From an uncultured Pseudomonadota bacterium (GTDB lineage Bacteria > Pseudomonadota > Gammaproteobacteria > Methylococcales > Methylomonadaceae): a stretch of DNA of 64,000 nucleotides. Position numbers and translations under genes: made by a program. Location of the stretch: the NCBI GenBank assembly GCA_903928965.1, contig CAIYSZ010000034.1, positions 1 to 64,000 on the forward strand, in the 5' to 3' direction. Position 1 is the first letter of the stretch. Each line of letters starts with the position of its first letter. Positions 55,538-64,000 of the stretch are shown one piece after another. The notes beneath the pieces are model-generated. The model did not search any database. It worked only from the letters and a program-made list of their open reading frames with translations, and was not told where the DNA came from.

Positions 55538-58500
55538 TAGCCGCCGTCATCCGCTGGTCGGTCAACAACCGGTTTTTAGTGCTGCTGGCGGCCTTGACCC
55601 TAGCCGCCTGGGGCGTTTGGGCGGTCAAAACCACGCCCATCGACGCCTTGCCGGATTTATCCGACGTGCAAGTCATCATCCGCGCCAGCTACCCCGGCCA
55701 AGCGCCGCAAGTGGTGGAAAATCAGATCACCTTCCCGCTGGCCGCCACCATGCTGTCCACGCCGGGGGCCAAAAGCGTGCGCGGCTTTTCCTTTTTCGGG
55801 GACAGCTTCGTCTACGTTTTGTTCGAGGACGGCGTGGACCCGTATTGGGCGCGCTCGCGGGTGCTGGAATACCTGAATCAGGCGCAAGACAAACTCCCCG
55901 CCGCCGCCAAACTTAGCCTCGGCCCGGACGCCACCGGCGTCGGCTGGATCTACCAATACGCGCTTGTAGACCGAAGCGGCCGACATGATTTAGCCGAATT
56001 GCGCGCCCTGCAAGATTGGTTCTTGAAATATGATCTTAAAACCCTGCCCAATGTGGCCGAAGTCGCCAGTATCGGCGGCATGGCCAAGCAGTACCAAATC
56101 CTGCTCGACCCGGTGAAAATGGCCAGTCTCGGCGTCAACGCCGCCCAAGTCGCCGCCGCCGTCAACCAAGCCAACGCGGAAACCGGCGGCGGCGTGCTGG
56201 AACTCGGCGAAGCCGAGGTCATGCTGCGCTCCAACGCCTATTTAAAAAATCCGGATGACTTTAAACACATTTTTCTCAAGCTCAGCGGCAACATCCCGCT
56301 GCTGCTGCGCGACGTGGCCGACATCCAAATCGGCCCGCAACCCCGGCGCGGCATCGCCGAACTGGACGGTGAAGGAGAAAGCGTCGGCGGCGTCATCATT
56401 CTGCGTAGCGGCAAAAACGCGCGCGAAACCATAGCCGCCGTCAAGCAGCGCCTGCACGACCTGCAACCCAGCCTGCCGCCCGGCGTGGACATCATAACCA
56501 CTTATGACCGCGGGCAGTTGATAGACCGCGCCGTCGGTAATTTAACAGATAAGTTGATTGAGGAATTCATCGTCGTCGCCTTGGTCTGCCTGGCGTTTCT
56601 ATGGCATTTGCGCTCGGCGCTGGTGGCTATAATCGCCCTGCCGCTAGGCGTATTGGCCGCCTTGGTCATCATGCGCGGCCAAGGCGTCAACGCCAACATC
56701 ATGTCCCTGGGCGGCATCGCCATCGCCATCGGGGCCATGGTTGACGCCGCCGTGGTGATGATCGAAAACGCGCACAAAAAGGCCGAACATTGGCGCAAGC
56801 GGCATCCAGGCGAAACCCTGGCCGGCGCGGAGCATTGGCAAGTCATGACCGACGCCGCGGTGGAAGTGGGGCCGGCCCTGTTTTCCTCGCTACTGATTAT
56901 CACCCTATCCTTTTTGCCGATTTTCACTCTAGAAGCGCAGGAAGGCCGTTTATTCAGCCCTCTGGCCTTCACCAAAACTTACGCCATGGCCGCCGCCGCC
57001 GGCTTGTCGGTGACTTTAGTCCCGATTTTGATGGGCTATTGGATTCGCGGCAAACTCCCCGACGAACACGCCAACCCGCTAAACCGCTGGCTTATCGCCG
57101 TCTATACGCCGATCTTGGAACGGGCGCTAGCCAAGCCCGAAATCACGCTGCTGATAGCCGCATTGGCGTTTAGCACCGCCCTGTGGCCATATCACCGGCT
57201 AGGCGGCGAATTTCTGCCGCCGCTGGACGAAGGCGACATACTCTACATGCCTAGCGCCCTGCCCGGCCTGTCCGCGCAAAAAGCCGCCGAAATTCTGCAA
57301 CAATCCGACCGCATGATTAAAACCCTGCCGGAAGTGGCGCACGTATTCGGCAAGGCCGGCCGCGCCGACACCGCCACCGATCCCGCGCCGCTGGAAATGT
57401 TTGAAACCACGGTGCAATTCAAGCCGCGCGAGCAATGGCGGCCCGGCATGACCCCGGAAAAACTGGTGGCCGAGCTGGATCAGATGGTCAAGCTTCCCGG
57501 TCTGGCCAACGTCTGGATACCGCCGATCCGCAACCGCATCGACATGCTGGCCACCGGCATCAAAAGCCCCATAGGCGTCAAAATCAGCGCCTCGCGCTTG
57601 GACAGCATAGACCGGGTAGCGCGGCAAGTCGAACAGGTCGCCAAGCAAGTGTCGGGCGTGTCCTCGGCCCTGGCCGAACGCCTGGGCGGCGGCCGTTATC
57701 TGGACATTAACATAGACCGCGCCGCCGCCGCCCGTTACGGCGTCAGCGTCGCCGAACTGCAAACCGTGATCTCCGGCCTCATCGGCGGCGATAACATCGG
57801 TGAAACCGTGGAAGGCCTGGCCCGCTTTCCGATCAATCTGCGCTATCCCAGGGAATGGCGCGACAGCCCGGAACACATCCGGCAATTGCCCATCGCCGCC
57901 GCCGACGGCCGGCAATTCAGTTTGGGACAAGTGGCCGACGTCCAATTCCATGACGGCCCGGCGATGTTGAAAAGTGAAAACGCCCGCCCCAGCGGCTGGG
58001 TGTACATAGACGCCCGCGGCCGCGATCTGGCTTCGGTGGCGGGCGATCTGAAAACCGCCATTCAACAACACGTGACCCTGGAACCGGGCATGACCTTAAG
58101 CTACGCCGGCCAATTTGAATTCCTGCAACGCGCCAACGCCCGCCTGGCGCTGGTGGCCCCGATTACCTTGCTGATAATTTTCGTGTTGCTGTATCAAACC
58201 TTCGGCAACGCCAGGGAAGCGCTGCTGATCATGTTAACCCTGCCGTTCGCCCTCACCGGCGGCGTCTGGTTTTTATATCTCTTGGGCTACAACCTGTCCG
58301 CCGCCACCGGCGTCGGTTTCATCGCCCTGGCCGGCGTCTCCGCCGAATTCGGCGTCATCATGCTGCTGTATTTAAAACAAGCCTGGGCCGAACAACAAGC
58401 CGCCGGCCAACACGCCCAAACCGACCTGCTCAACGCCATCCGCATCGGCGCGGCGCAACGCGTACGCCCCAAGGCCATGACCGTGGCCGTCATCATCGCC

Positions 58501-58677
58501 GGCCTGCTGCCCATTTTCAGCGGCAATGGCGCGGGAGCCGAAATCATGAGCCGCATCGCCGCCCCCATGCTAGGCGGCATGCTCAGCGCGCCGTTGCTGT
58601 CCATGCTAGTGCTACCGGCGGCGTTCAACCTATTGTACAAAAACAGGCCATCCATCCAACCCAATACAAACACGTAG
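55534..58677 (+). CDS. cusA: CusA-type heavy-metal RND transporter
   Basis: 1047 residues, full length. Twelve membrane helices and two large periplasmic loops. Proton-relay helix: [77 protein letters not shown] and YIDARGRDL match E. coli CusA rather than CzcA/CnrA, indicating Cu(I)/Ag(I) export from periplasm and cytoplasm. Met is kept in RPGMT and RIDML; the third site of the Met cluster should be checked, as nearby residues differ from E. coli. The last 11 residues ([11 protein letters not shown]) are unlike the family; a second, displaced copy of the 3' end lies at 58721. Confidence 0.92.
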   Translation: MIAAVIRWSVNNRFLVLLAALTLAAWGVWAVKTTPIDALPDLSDVQVIIRASYPGQAPQVVENQITFPLAATMLSTPGAKSVRGFSFFGDSFVYVLFEDGVDPYWARSRVLEYLNQAQDKLPAAAKLSLGPDATGVGWIYQYALVDRSGRHDLAELRALQDWFLKYDLKTLPNVAEVASIGGMAKQYQILLDPVKMASLGVNAAQVAAAVNQANAETGGGVLELGEAEVMLRSNAYLKNPDDFKHIFLKLSGNIPLLLRDVADIQIGPQPRRGIAELDGEGESVGGVIILRSGKNARETIAAVKQRLHDLQPSLPPGVDIITTYDRGQLIDRAVGNLTDKLIEEFIVVALVCLAFLWHLRSALVAIIALPLGVLAALVIMRGQGVNANIMSLGGIAIAIGAMVDAAVVMIENAHKKAEHWRKRHPGETLAGAEHWQVMTDAAVEVGPALFSSLLIITLSFLPIFTLEAQEGRLFSPLAFTKTYAMAAAAGLSVTLVPILMGYWIRGKLPDEHANPLNRWLIAVYTPILERALAKPEITLLIAALAFSTALWPYHRLGGEFLPPLDEGDILYMPSALPGLSAQKAAEILQQSDRMIKTLPEVAHVFGKAGRADTATDPAPLEMFETTVQFKPREQWRPGMTPEKLVAELDQMVKLPGLANVWIPPIRNRIDMLATGIKSPIGVKISASRLDSIDRVARQVEQVAKQVSGVSSALAERLGGGRYLDINIDRAAAARYGVSVAELQTVISGLIGGDNIGETVEGLARFPINLRYPREWRDSPEHIRQLPIAAADGRQFSLGQVADVQFHDGPAMLKSENARPSGWVYIDARGRDLASVAGDLKTAIQQHVTLEPGMTLSYAGQFEFLQRANARLALVAPITLLIIFVLLYQTFGNAREALLIMLTLPFALTGGVWFLYLLGYNLSAATGVGFIALAGVSAEFGVIMLLYLKQAWAEQQAAGQHAQTDLLNAIRIGAAQRVRPKAMTVAVIIAGLLPIFSGNGAGAEIMSRIAAPMLGGMLSAPLLSMLVLPAAFNLLYKNRPSIQPNTNT

Positions 58678-58814
58678 GATGCTGCCGTGCAAAGCATGGC
58701 GCATCGTTCGAGATTCAGCGGCTACCGGCGGCGTTCAGCCTATTGTACAAACTGATAGGCTTGATCAAGGCAAAAATCCAGCAATTTTTCGTCGTCGGCT
58801 CGCATAAGAAGTAA
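58611..58814 (+). repeat. Duplicated cusA 3' end with intervening hairpin
   Basis: The bases at 58611-58641 (coding [10 protein letters not shown]) recur at 58721-58751 with one or two changes. The second copy, in a different frame from cusA, reads LPAAFSLLYKLIGLIKAKIQ and then QFFVVGSHKK to a stop at 58812-58814. That looks like the original cusA C-terminus. Between them lies a hairpin (58678-58705, GATGC...GCATC arms with inner TGCC/GGC pairing) that begins directly after the cusA stop codon. Confidence 0.7.
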
Positions 58815-58935
58815 TTTAAGTAAATCGGACCAATTCTATAGCCATGAAGTAGGGGCAGCTATCGCTAGCATTACGGTCTTTGCGGCCAAGGCAAAGCATG
58901 GGTTCTGATCAACGACGACTTGGTAAATATTGGGT

Positions 58936-59421
58936 TTATCTCCCAATGTCCCCCTCCATCTTCTCCGCCAAACGCTTCACCGCATGTTCCGACACCTTGC
59001 GATGCGTCCCTTTCAACTCAATATCATAACGCGCCACCGCCTTGCCGGTTTTCACGTTCACCAAATAAGCCCCGAAATAACTGAACAAAAAACTAGCCTT
59101 TCCATGCTGCGCCACCAGCGTCCAATCCGCCCCATTAGCGCGGCCCAACTCGGCCGCGGCCTCAGGGTTATTAAACAAAAACCCAAAATCGTGATTCGCG
59201 GTTTTTTGCGCCGCCGGATCCACATCCACCACCTCCGCGTACCCATCGCTCCGTAACCGGTCCTTCAACAGCGGCGCAAACTCCGCCGTGCGCTTGATCT
59301 CCGCCGGCGTATTCGGCATCGCCGTCACATCATTCAACTCAAAATCCAACACCGCGATTTTCTGCTTCGCCGCCGCCGCGCCCAACCAAAAGCTCAAAGC
59401 CAGCAACCATAAAATTCTCAT
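58936..59421 (-). CDS. DUF2380-family periplasmic protein
   Basis: 161 residues from ATG 59419-59421, chosen because GGAGGTTGAT precedes it. A signal peptide (MRILWLLALSFWLGAAAA) is followed by QKIAVLDFELNDVT and FAPLLKDRLRSDGYAEVVDV, typical of DUF2380 proteins. These share the fold of TolB-N-like proteins that sense or bind envelope components; function is unsettled. VKTGKAVARYDIELKGTHRK is also family-like. It begins 1 base after the SRPBCC gene ends, so they form an operon. Confidence 0.8.
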   Translation of the reverse strand: MRILWLLALSFWLGAAAAKQKIAVLDFELNDVTAMPNTPAEIKRTAEFAPLLKDRLRSDGYAEVVDVDPAAQKTANHDFGFLFNNPEAAAELGRANGADWTLVAQHGKASFLFSYFGAYLVNVKTGKAVARYDIELKGTHRKVSEHAVKRLAEKMEGDIGR

Positions 59422-59422
59422 A

Positions 59423-59848
59423 TCAACCTCCAATCAATTCTCGCGCCAAACCGGCCACGCCATCCGTCAGCGCGGCGGTAATTAAATTCGCCATCTCATC
59501 CCGCTGATCCGCCTGCACCTCGTAACTCACCCGCCAAAGCAACTCGCATTCACCCGCGCCCACGGCGCGCAAACTCACCTCCCCGTGATAATCCGTCACC
59601 GGAAACGGCAAACGCTCGCGGAAATAAGACAAACGCCAGGCGGCGGGCTCCAAGGCGGTCAACACATCCACCATTAGTTCGCCATTGCCCAACCTAAGTT
59701 CCCGCACCGCGCCAACGCCGGTACCGGTGACCCGGCAAGCATCAATAATGCCGAACCAGCGCTCCAAGCCGCCGAACGCCTCCAGCGCCGGCCACACCCG
59801 CTCCGCCGGCGCGGCCAAGGTTTGGGTGACGTCAATAATCTCTTGCAT
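59423..59848 (-). CDS. SRPBCC-family protein (polyketide cyclase/START-like)
   Basis: 141 residues from ATG 59846-59848, preceded by GGAGGGTAAG. DVTQTLAAPAERVWPALEAF, LERWFGIIDACRVTGTGVGA and YHGEVSLRAVGAGECELLWRV outline the helix-grip fold with a hydrophobic pocket. The family binds hydrophobic ligands; no ligand can be named. It leads a two-gene operon with the DUF2380 gene and is divergent from the histidine kinase gene, with a palindrome between. Confidence 0.85.
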   Translation of the reverse strand: MQEIIDVTQTLAAPAERVWPALEAFGGLERWFGIIDACRVTGTGVGAVRELRLGNGELMVDVLTALEPAAWRLSYFRERLPFPVTDYHGEVSLRAVGAGECELLWRVSYEVQADQRDEMANLITAALTDGVAGLARELIGG

Positions 59849-59929
59849 GGGCTTACCCTCCGTTAATAAAGACGCCGTCAGTATATCCAGCGCCATGCCG
59901 GCCGGCGACGGCGAATCGCCCCGTAAAAC

Positions 59930-59944
59930 CGGGCAAATTGCCCG
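59930..59944. promoter_or_regulatory. Palindromic site between divergent genes
   Basis: CGGGCAA-A-TTGCCCG is a perfect 7-bp inverted repeat with a single central base. It is placed between the SRPBCC operon and the two-component genes. A TACAAT at 59983-59988 could be the -10 of the kinase gene. It may be the binding site of the neighbouring response regulator. Confidence 0.45.
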
Positions 59945-60017
59945 CCGCGGCGGTGAAGGTAGGCAAAATGCGGTTAAATTTCTACAATAGCCTCATTTCC
60001 CGCCGGGCCGAGACGCC

Positions 60018-61325
60018 ATGAATCTTGCAAACTATTGTCTAACGCGTATTTTGCTGGCCGGGTTCTGCTGCCTGTGTTTAAATCTGCTGTTCGGCATCTA
60101 CGAATGCCGCCGCCAGCAATTCGCCGCCCTGCAACACATCGCCGCCGCCGTGCACACCCATTTGCAATTTCAACTGGTGCAAGTGAATAGCGGCTACCTG
60201 CCGCGCGCCCAATTTCCGGATTTCAGCCTATGGAAGCAAACCAGCCAGACGGAAGGCGTTTGCATCAGCTACACGGCGGACGCCCAAGCCCAACCGCGGC
60301 AGCTATGTTCCGGCGGCCCCAGCGCGCTGGAATATCCGCGCTGGTTTGAACTTGCCTATCAACAACTATTCGGCGACGGCATGCAACTATCGCAAGACCT
60401 GAACTACAACCGGCAAGCCTACGGCCAAATCAACGCCAGCCTGGATTCGGCCTTTGCCATGCAACAAACCTGGCGCGCCGCCGCCGGCCAAACCCGCTCC
60501 GCCGCGCTCATCTTAGGCGTGGTCAGCCTATTGACTTACATACTATTGCGCCGGCAAATGCTGGGCGGCCAACAATTCATACTAGCCACCCAAAAACTGG
60601 CGGCCGGAGACCTAAGCCACCGCATTCATGATATACCGCCCTTATGGAACGCCGCCGCCGCCGCGCTCAATCAACTAGCGGCGGCGCAGCAACAACTGCA
60701 ACAAGAACGCCAAGCCCTGCTCGGCAAACTGATGCAGACCCAGGAACAAGAACTACGCAATCTGGCGCGCGAACTGCACGACGAATTCGGCCAATACCTG
60801 ACCGCCATACACGCCATCGCCGCCGCCCTGCCACTATGCCCTGAAAGCGAATTGTTGGCTCAGACGCTGCAAGAACTGCAGCAAAGCCTGCAACAACTGC
60901 TCAACCGCCTGCGGCCGGCGGAATTGGAGGAACTCGGCTTGAGCGCCGGCCTGCGCCGTTTGATCGCCATCTGGCGGCGCGCCTGCCCGCAAACCCGCTA
61001 TGAACTAAAAATCAAAGGCGACGAACAACGCTTGACGCCGGAACAAACCATCGCCCTATACCGCATCGCCCAGGAAGCCTTGAGCAACGCCGCCCGGCAC
61101 GCCGCCGCCGAAAACATAGAACTAGGCCTCGACATTGGCCAAACCGCCGCCAGCCTGCGGATAAACGACGATGGCCAAGCTTGCGCCTTGCCAACCGGCG
61201 GCGGCCTGGGCCTAATCGGCATGCGCGAACGCGCCGCGGCCGCCGGCGGCAAGCTGCAACTAAATCTCAACGCGCCGCACGGCCTAGTCGTGCGCGCCGA
61301 AATCCCGCTGACCGACCATGACTAA
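60018..61325 (+). CDS. Sensor histidine kinase (HisKA_3; MoxY-like)
   Basis: 435 residues. Membrane helices at about 10-27 and 160-177 enclose a periplasmic domain of 130 residues; HTHLQFQLVQVNSGYLPRAQ and FPDFSLWKQTSQTEGVCISY resemble the LapD/MoxY N-terminal domain. A HAMP-like segment (LAAGDLSHRIHDIP) follows. The phospho-acceptor His254 is in LARELHDEFGQYLTAIHAIA, and the ATP lid in INDDGQACALPTGGGLGLIGM. It should phosphorylate the response regulator whose gene overlaps by 8 bases. MoxY regulates methanol oxidation in some methylotrophs; here the stimulus is unknown. Confidence 0.88.
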   Translation: MNLANYCLTRILLAGFCCLCLNLLFGIYECRRQQFAALQHIAAAVHTHLQFQLVQVNSGYLPRAQFPDFSLWKQTSQTEGVCISYTADAQAQPRQLCSGGPSALEYPRWFELAYQQLFGDGMQLSQDLNYNRQAYGQINASLDSAFAMQQTWRAAAGQTRSAALILGVVSLLTYILLRRQMLGGQQFILATQKLAAGDLSHRIHDIPPLWNAAAAALNQLAAAQQQLQQERQALLGKLMQTQEQELRNLARELHDEFGQYLTAIHAIAAALPLCPESELLAQTLQELQQSLQQLLNRLRPAELEELGLSAGLRRLIAIWRRACPQTRYELKIKGDEQRLTPEQTIALYRIAQEALSNAARHAAAENIELGLDIGQTAASLRINDDGQACALPTGGGLGLIGMRERAAAAGGKLQLNLNAPHGLVVRAEIPLTDHD

Positions 61326-61977
61326 GCCCATCGGCATATTGCTGGTCGACGACCATGCCATCGTCCGCCTCGGCTACCGCGCCCTGTTCGGCAAACAAAG
61401 CGACATGCGTCTCTTGGCGGAAGCCGCCGACGCCGACCAGGCCTACCGTCTGTACCAAAGCCTGCAACCCGATATCGTGGTCACCGATTGGAGCCTACCG
61501 GAACAAAGCGGCCTGCACTTAATCAGCCGCATCAAACAGCGCGACGCGGACGCCCGCATACTGGTATTCAGCATGCACCAAAACCCGGCCTTCGCCGAAG
61601 CCGCCTGCCGCGCCGGCGCTCTGGGTTACGTGACCAAAAACAGCGCGCCGGAAATACTGCTGCAAGGGATACGCGAAATCCGCCAAGGCCGCCGCTTCTT
61701 GTCCGCGGACATTGCCCAAGCGCTGGCGCTGGAAAAACTGCAAGCCGCCGCCTCGCCGTTGCAACAGCTGACCGGCCGCGAATTGGAAATTTTCAGGCTA
61801 TTGACCTCCGGCCGCGGCACAGAGCAAATCGCCGCCCTGCTGCACCTTAGCCAAAAAACCGTCGCCAACCATCATTACGCCATCAAGAAAAAACTCGGCG
61901 TCACCAATGATATCGAACTCACCCATTTGGCGCTAAAATGGCGCTTGTTCGATTTACCCTCCGAGCCGAAAGATTAA
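61318..61977 (+). CDS. NarL/LuxR-family response regulator (MoxX-like)
   Basis: 219 residues. Receiver domain with Asp11-Asp12, phospho-acceptor Asp57 (VVTDWSLPEQSG) and Lys107 (GYVTKNSAPE). The C-terminal GerE-type helix-turn-helix is LTGRELEIFRLLTSGRGTEQ, IAALLHLSQKTVANHHYAIK. It is a transcription factor activated by the upstream kinase. The neighbouring SRPBCC-DUF2380 operon, with a palindrome upstream, is a likely target along with its own operon. Confidence 0.93.
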   Translation: MTKPIGILLVDDHAIVRLGYRALFGKQSDMRLLAEAADADQAYRLYQSLQPDIVVTDWSLPEQSGLHLISRIKQRDADARILVFSMHQNPAFAEAACRAGALGYVTKNSAPEILLQGIREIRQGRRFLSADIAQALALEKLQAAASPLQQLTGRELEIFRLLTSGRGTEQIAALLHLSQKTVANHHYAIKKKLGVTNDIELTHLALKWRLFDLPSEPKD

Positions 61978-62000
61978 CCCAAACTTTAGCCGACTCACGC

Positions 62001-62510
62001 ATGCCCAACGATTACCCGCCTTTACTCGGTCTGGCCGCCTTTAGCGGCGTCGGTAAAACCACCTTGCTCACCCGCCTGCTGCCGTTGCTGAACGCTCGCG
62101 GCCTGCGCGTCGGCGTTATCAAATTCAGCCATCACGACGTAGAAATGGATCATCCCGGCAAGGACAGTTATCTCATCCGCCACGCCGGCGCCAACCCGGT
62201 CATGCTAGCCTCGCCCTTCCGGCGCGCGTTGATAACAGAACACAAACCGGCGCAAAACCTAAGCTTGCAACAGGAACTGGAGGCTTTTCCGCGCCACGAC
62301 GTCGATCTGCTGCTCATCGAAGGCTTCCGCGACGCCGCGATTCCGAAATTGGAACTGCACCGCCCCAGCCTAGGCCACCCACTGCTCTACCCCAACGACC
62401 CCAACATCATCGCCATCGCCAGCGACCAAGTTTTGTCCCCGCCGCCTATTCCGTTGCTGGATTTGAATGACCTGGAGCAAATCGTTGAATTTATATCGGC
62501 TCTGGCTTAA
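62001..62510 (+). CDS. mobB: Molybdopterin-guanine dinucleotide biosynthesis protein B
   Basis: 169 residues from ATG 62001; the frame is open earlier but homology begins at PPLLGLAAFSGVGKTTLLTR, the P-loop. IKFSHHDVEMDHPGKDSYLI, HAGANPVMLASPFRRAL, DLLLIEGFRDAAIPKLELHR and the C-terminal LDLNDLEQIVEFI are MobB. It is a GTP-binding partner of MobA for making bis-MGD cofactor. No mobA or molybdoenzyme gene is adjacent. Confidence 0.94.
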   Translation: MPNDYPPLLGLAAFSGVGKTTLLTRLLPLLNARGLRVGVIKFSHHDVEMDHPGKDSYLIRHAGANPVMLASPFRRALITEHKPAQNLSLQQELEAFPRHDVDLLLIEGFRDAAIPKLELHRPSLGHPLLYPNDPNIIAIASDQVLSPPPIPLLDLNDLEQIVEFISALA

Positions 62511-62533
62511 TTAACCGCAAGCTTCGGGTAAAC

Positions 62534-62561
62534 GATGCGCTTCGCTACGCGAAACAGCATC
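62534..62561. repeat. Short hairpin repeat
   Basis: GATGC-gc-TTCG-ctacg-CGAA-aca-GCATC (62534-62561) is a hairpin flanked by GTAGGATGC (on the minus strand). The same outer frame occurs after cusA (58678-58705), so it belongs to a dispersed intergenic family. Confidence 0.55.
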
Positions 62562-62597
62562 CTACGGCTAGTTGGGCGGAATCAACCAATCACTCGA

Positions 62598-62639
62598 GGC
62601 CTTGGCGGCCGGGAACGGTTGGCGGGGGTGTGGGAGGCT
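62598..62639. repeat. Half copy of the GC-rich repeat at 32738
   Basis: GGCCTTGGCGGCCGG followed by a GGTTGGCGGGGGTG...GGGAGGCT stretch matches the left part of the 115-bp element at 32738, with about three differences. The right arm is missing. It abuts the dmeF 3' end. Confidence 0.7.
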
Positions 62640-62654
62640 CTCGCTGGAGCGAAT

Positions 62655-63716
62655 TCAAATCGGCGCGGGAGCGCAATGTTCTCCCGCACACTGATTCACT
62701 TCTATCGTCACGTGATCCAAATGCACAAACTCCGCCAGCTTCATCCGATAATGATACGGCGGCTGGGGAAAACGAGTCACCAACACCACAATCGCCGCAT
62801 AGTGCCGCGGACTGACCCGCCAAACGTGCAAATCGCTGACCATACATTCGCCGTCGGCCTCTAACGCCCCCCGTACGGCTTGCAGAAATTCCGGCCCGGC
62901 GGTTTGATCCAATAAAATCGGCGCGGTGTCCTTAATCAAACCGCGCGCCCACAGCAAAATCACCGCCGCCCCGACCAAACCCATCACCGCGTCCAGCCAA
63001 TTCCAACCATAATACTTCCCCGCCAGCAAAGCGACGATAGCCAAAACCGAGGTAAAAGCGTCCGCCAACACATGTAAAAAAGCCGCGCGCAGATTATGGT
63101 CTTGATGAACGTTCCGGTCATGATGTTCGTGATGTTCGTGATGGTCATGGTCATGGTCATGATGTCCGTGATCCCGCGTATGCTCATGATGCGCATGCGG
63201 CTCGGCATGGTCATGCGCGTCATGGCCGCCATGCGCGTGATGATGTTCGTGATGATGATGCTCGCCGCCCGCCAGCAACAAAGCGCACATTAAATTGACA
63301 GCCAAGCCCAGGCCGGCCACCCAAATCGCCTCATCGAAACGGATGATCTCCGGCAGCACCAAGCGCGCCGACGATTCCGCCGCCATCATCACGGCCACCA
63401 CCGCCAAAGCGATGGAACTGGCAAAGCCGCCTAGCACGCCCACCTTGGCCGGACTAAAAGCGAAAGTCTCGTCGCCGGCATGCACCCGGCCGTAACGGTA
63501 AGCGTAAATGGTAATCATGAACGCCAGCGCATGGGTAGCCATGTGCCAGCCGTCCGCCAACAAAGCCATGGAGTGAAAACTCAAACCGGCTCCGATCTCC
63601 GCCAACATGGTCAGAAACGTCAGCCACAGCACCCACTTTGAGCGCGCCTCGCCTTTTTCATTGATCCGCGCAAAATCATGCGCATGCCGCCAATTGCCAA
63701 TGTCATGTTGATGCAT
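62655..63716 (-). CDS. dmeF: DmeF-type cation diffusion facilitator with His-rich loop
   Basis: 353 residues. Six membrane helices; LLADGWHMATHALAFMITIY holds the first metal site and VLADAFTSVLAIVALLAG the second (HxxxD/DxxxD type). Between helices IV and V lies a loop of about 60 residues (about 152-210) that is nearly half His, for example EHHHHEHHHAHGG and HGHHDHDHDHHEHHEHH. The soluble C-terminal domain contains MVSDLHVWRVSPRHYAAIVV. DmeF-like exporters expel divalent cations such as Co, Ni, Zn or Cd. The loop is encoded by a low-complexity DNA tract (63110-63260). Confidence 0.9.
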   Translation of the reverse strand: MHQHDIGNWRHAHDFARINEKGEARSKWVLWLTFLTMLAEIGAGLSFHSMALLADGWHMATHALAFMITIYAYRYGRVHAGDETFAFSPAKVGVLGGFASSIALAVVAVMMAAESSARLVLPEIIRFDEAIWVAGLGLAVNLMCALLLAGGEHHHHEHHHAHGGHDAHDHAEPHAHHEHTRDHGHHDHDHDHHEHHEHHDRNVHQDHNLRAAFLHVLADAFTSVLAIVALLAGKYYGWNWLDAVMGLVGAAVILLWARGLIKDTAPILLDQTAGPEFLQAVRGALEADGECMVSDLHVWRVSPRHYAAIVVLVTRFPQPPYHYRMKLAEFVHLDHVTIEVNQCAGEHCAPAPI

Positions 63717-63887
63717 GTCGAGTACCCGAAACCCAAGCCGCGATAGCCGTTAATAATAACCGAAACTTGGCCGTCCGTATAATGCGGGGCGCGTTGTTTT
63801 CCCAAACCGCTAGCATGGCTTCACATCCCGGCCCGCATGTGTTAACTTTAAAAGAATACGATCCCGCCATTAACCCCGCACCCGCCC

Positions 63888-64000
63888 ATGAAACGCTCAC
63901 ATTTATTGCTCGCCCTTTTCGTCAGCTTGCTGGCTTGGCACGCGCCCGCTCCAGCCGCCGCCGCCACGCCCGCCGGCGCGGACGTGTTGCGGCTGCATAC
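63888..64000 (+). CDS. Exported protein, 5' end only
   Basis: ATG at 63888; 37 codons before the window edge. MKRSHLLLALFVSLLAWHAP followed by APAAAATPAGADVLRLH is a signal peptide with an AAA cleavage region. The product cannot be named. Another frame from ATG 63814 is also open to the edge but is Arg-rich and implausible. Confidence 0.6.
   Translation, partial: MKRSHLLLALFVSLLAWHAPAPAAAATPAGADVLRLH

Noticed and set aside
63117-63260. Short tandem DNA repeats resembling a microsatellite or CRISPR-like array
   Set aside because: They encode the His-rich loop of DmeF; unit length and spacing do not fit a CRISPR.
63814-64000. Alternative open frame from ATG 63814 to the window edge
   Set aside because: Turns into an Arg-rich string where the other frame gives a clean signal peptide.

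Overview
The window looks like a chromosomal segment of a GC-rich gammaproteobacterium. Core blocks (yoaA-tsaB, mutL-miaA, smc-zipA, lepA-lepB-rnc-era-recO) are of gammaproteobacterial type. Exosortase-type (PEP-CTERM-like) exported proteins, a carboxynorspermidine decarboxylase, a bacterial phosphorylase-kinase-alpha-like protein and a MoxYX-like two-component pair would fit a methanotroph/methylotroph of the Methylococcales. No methane or methanol oxidation gene lies in the window, so that placement is inference. I see no rRNA, tRNA, CRISPR array, complete insertion sequence or prophage.

Layout. 0-7.5 kb: the 5' part of a PEP-CTERM-like gene, a TPR lipoprotein, yoaA-tsaB, a WecG/TagA glycosyltransferase behind a structured leader and a possible sigma-54 promoter, and argH. 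7.6-9.6 kb: a small accessory patch with an orphan HicB antitoxin next to a deleted hicA, a KfrA-like DNA-binding coiled-coil protein with its own palindromic operator, and fragments of a Phd/VapC toxin-antitoxin pair. 9.6-15.4 kb: mutL-miaA-nspC and an alginate-export-type porin. 15.4-16.9 kb: a divergent DUF1348/TetR pair with operators. 17.0-19.5 kb: an AT-richer three-gene cassette (ribbon-helix-helix protein, small membrane protein, large membrane/coiled-coil protein) of unknown function, the best candidate here for an undescribed system. 19.7-29.1 kb: recO-era-rnc-lepB-lepA-zipA-smc, all on the minus strand. 29.5-32.5 kb: VOC protein, TPR lipoprotein, TusA-like protein and ZIP transporter.

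33-43.6 kb: a D-2-hydroxyacid dehydrogenase, then a tightly packed run of dcd, a 1067-residue GH15/phosphorylase-kinase-like protein, glucokinase, and an SbcD-like nuclease with a YhaN-like ATPase (YhaO/YhaN type). 43.7-52.5 kb: truC, two sugar/polysaccharide genes, a long AT-rich gap, a CarH/LitR-type B12-dependent MerR photoreceptor-regulator with TGTACA sites at its promoter, a PEP-CTERM-like metalloprotease and an unknown lipoprotein. Three copies of a 99-bp MITE with short target duplications lie here. 52.6-58.7 kb: a Cys-rich exported peptide and cusCBA, a heavy-metal (Cu/Ag type) RND pump. The end of cusA shows a duplication/insertion scar that changed its C-terminus. 58.9-64 kb: a DUF2380 protein, an SRPBCC protein, a MoxYX-like two-component system, mobB, a His-rich DmeF-type cation exporter, and the start of one more exported protein.

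Metal handling recurs (ZIP importer, CusCBA, DmeF), as do envelope/exopolysaccharide functions (PEP-CTERM-like proteins, WecG, GT4, epimerase, alginate-export porin). Short dispersed hairpin repeats occur in several intergenic gaps.
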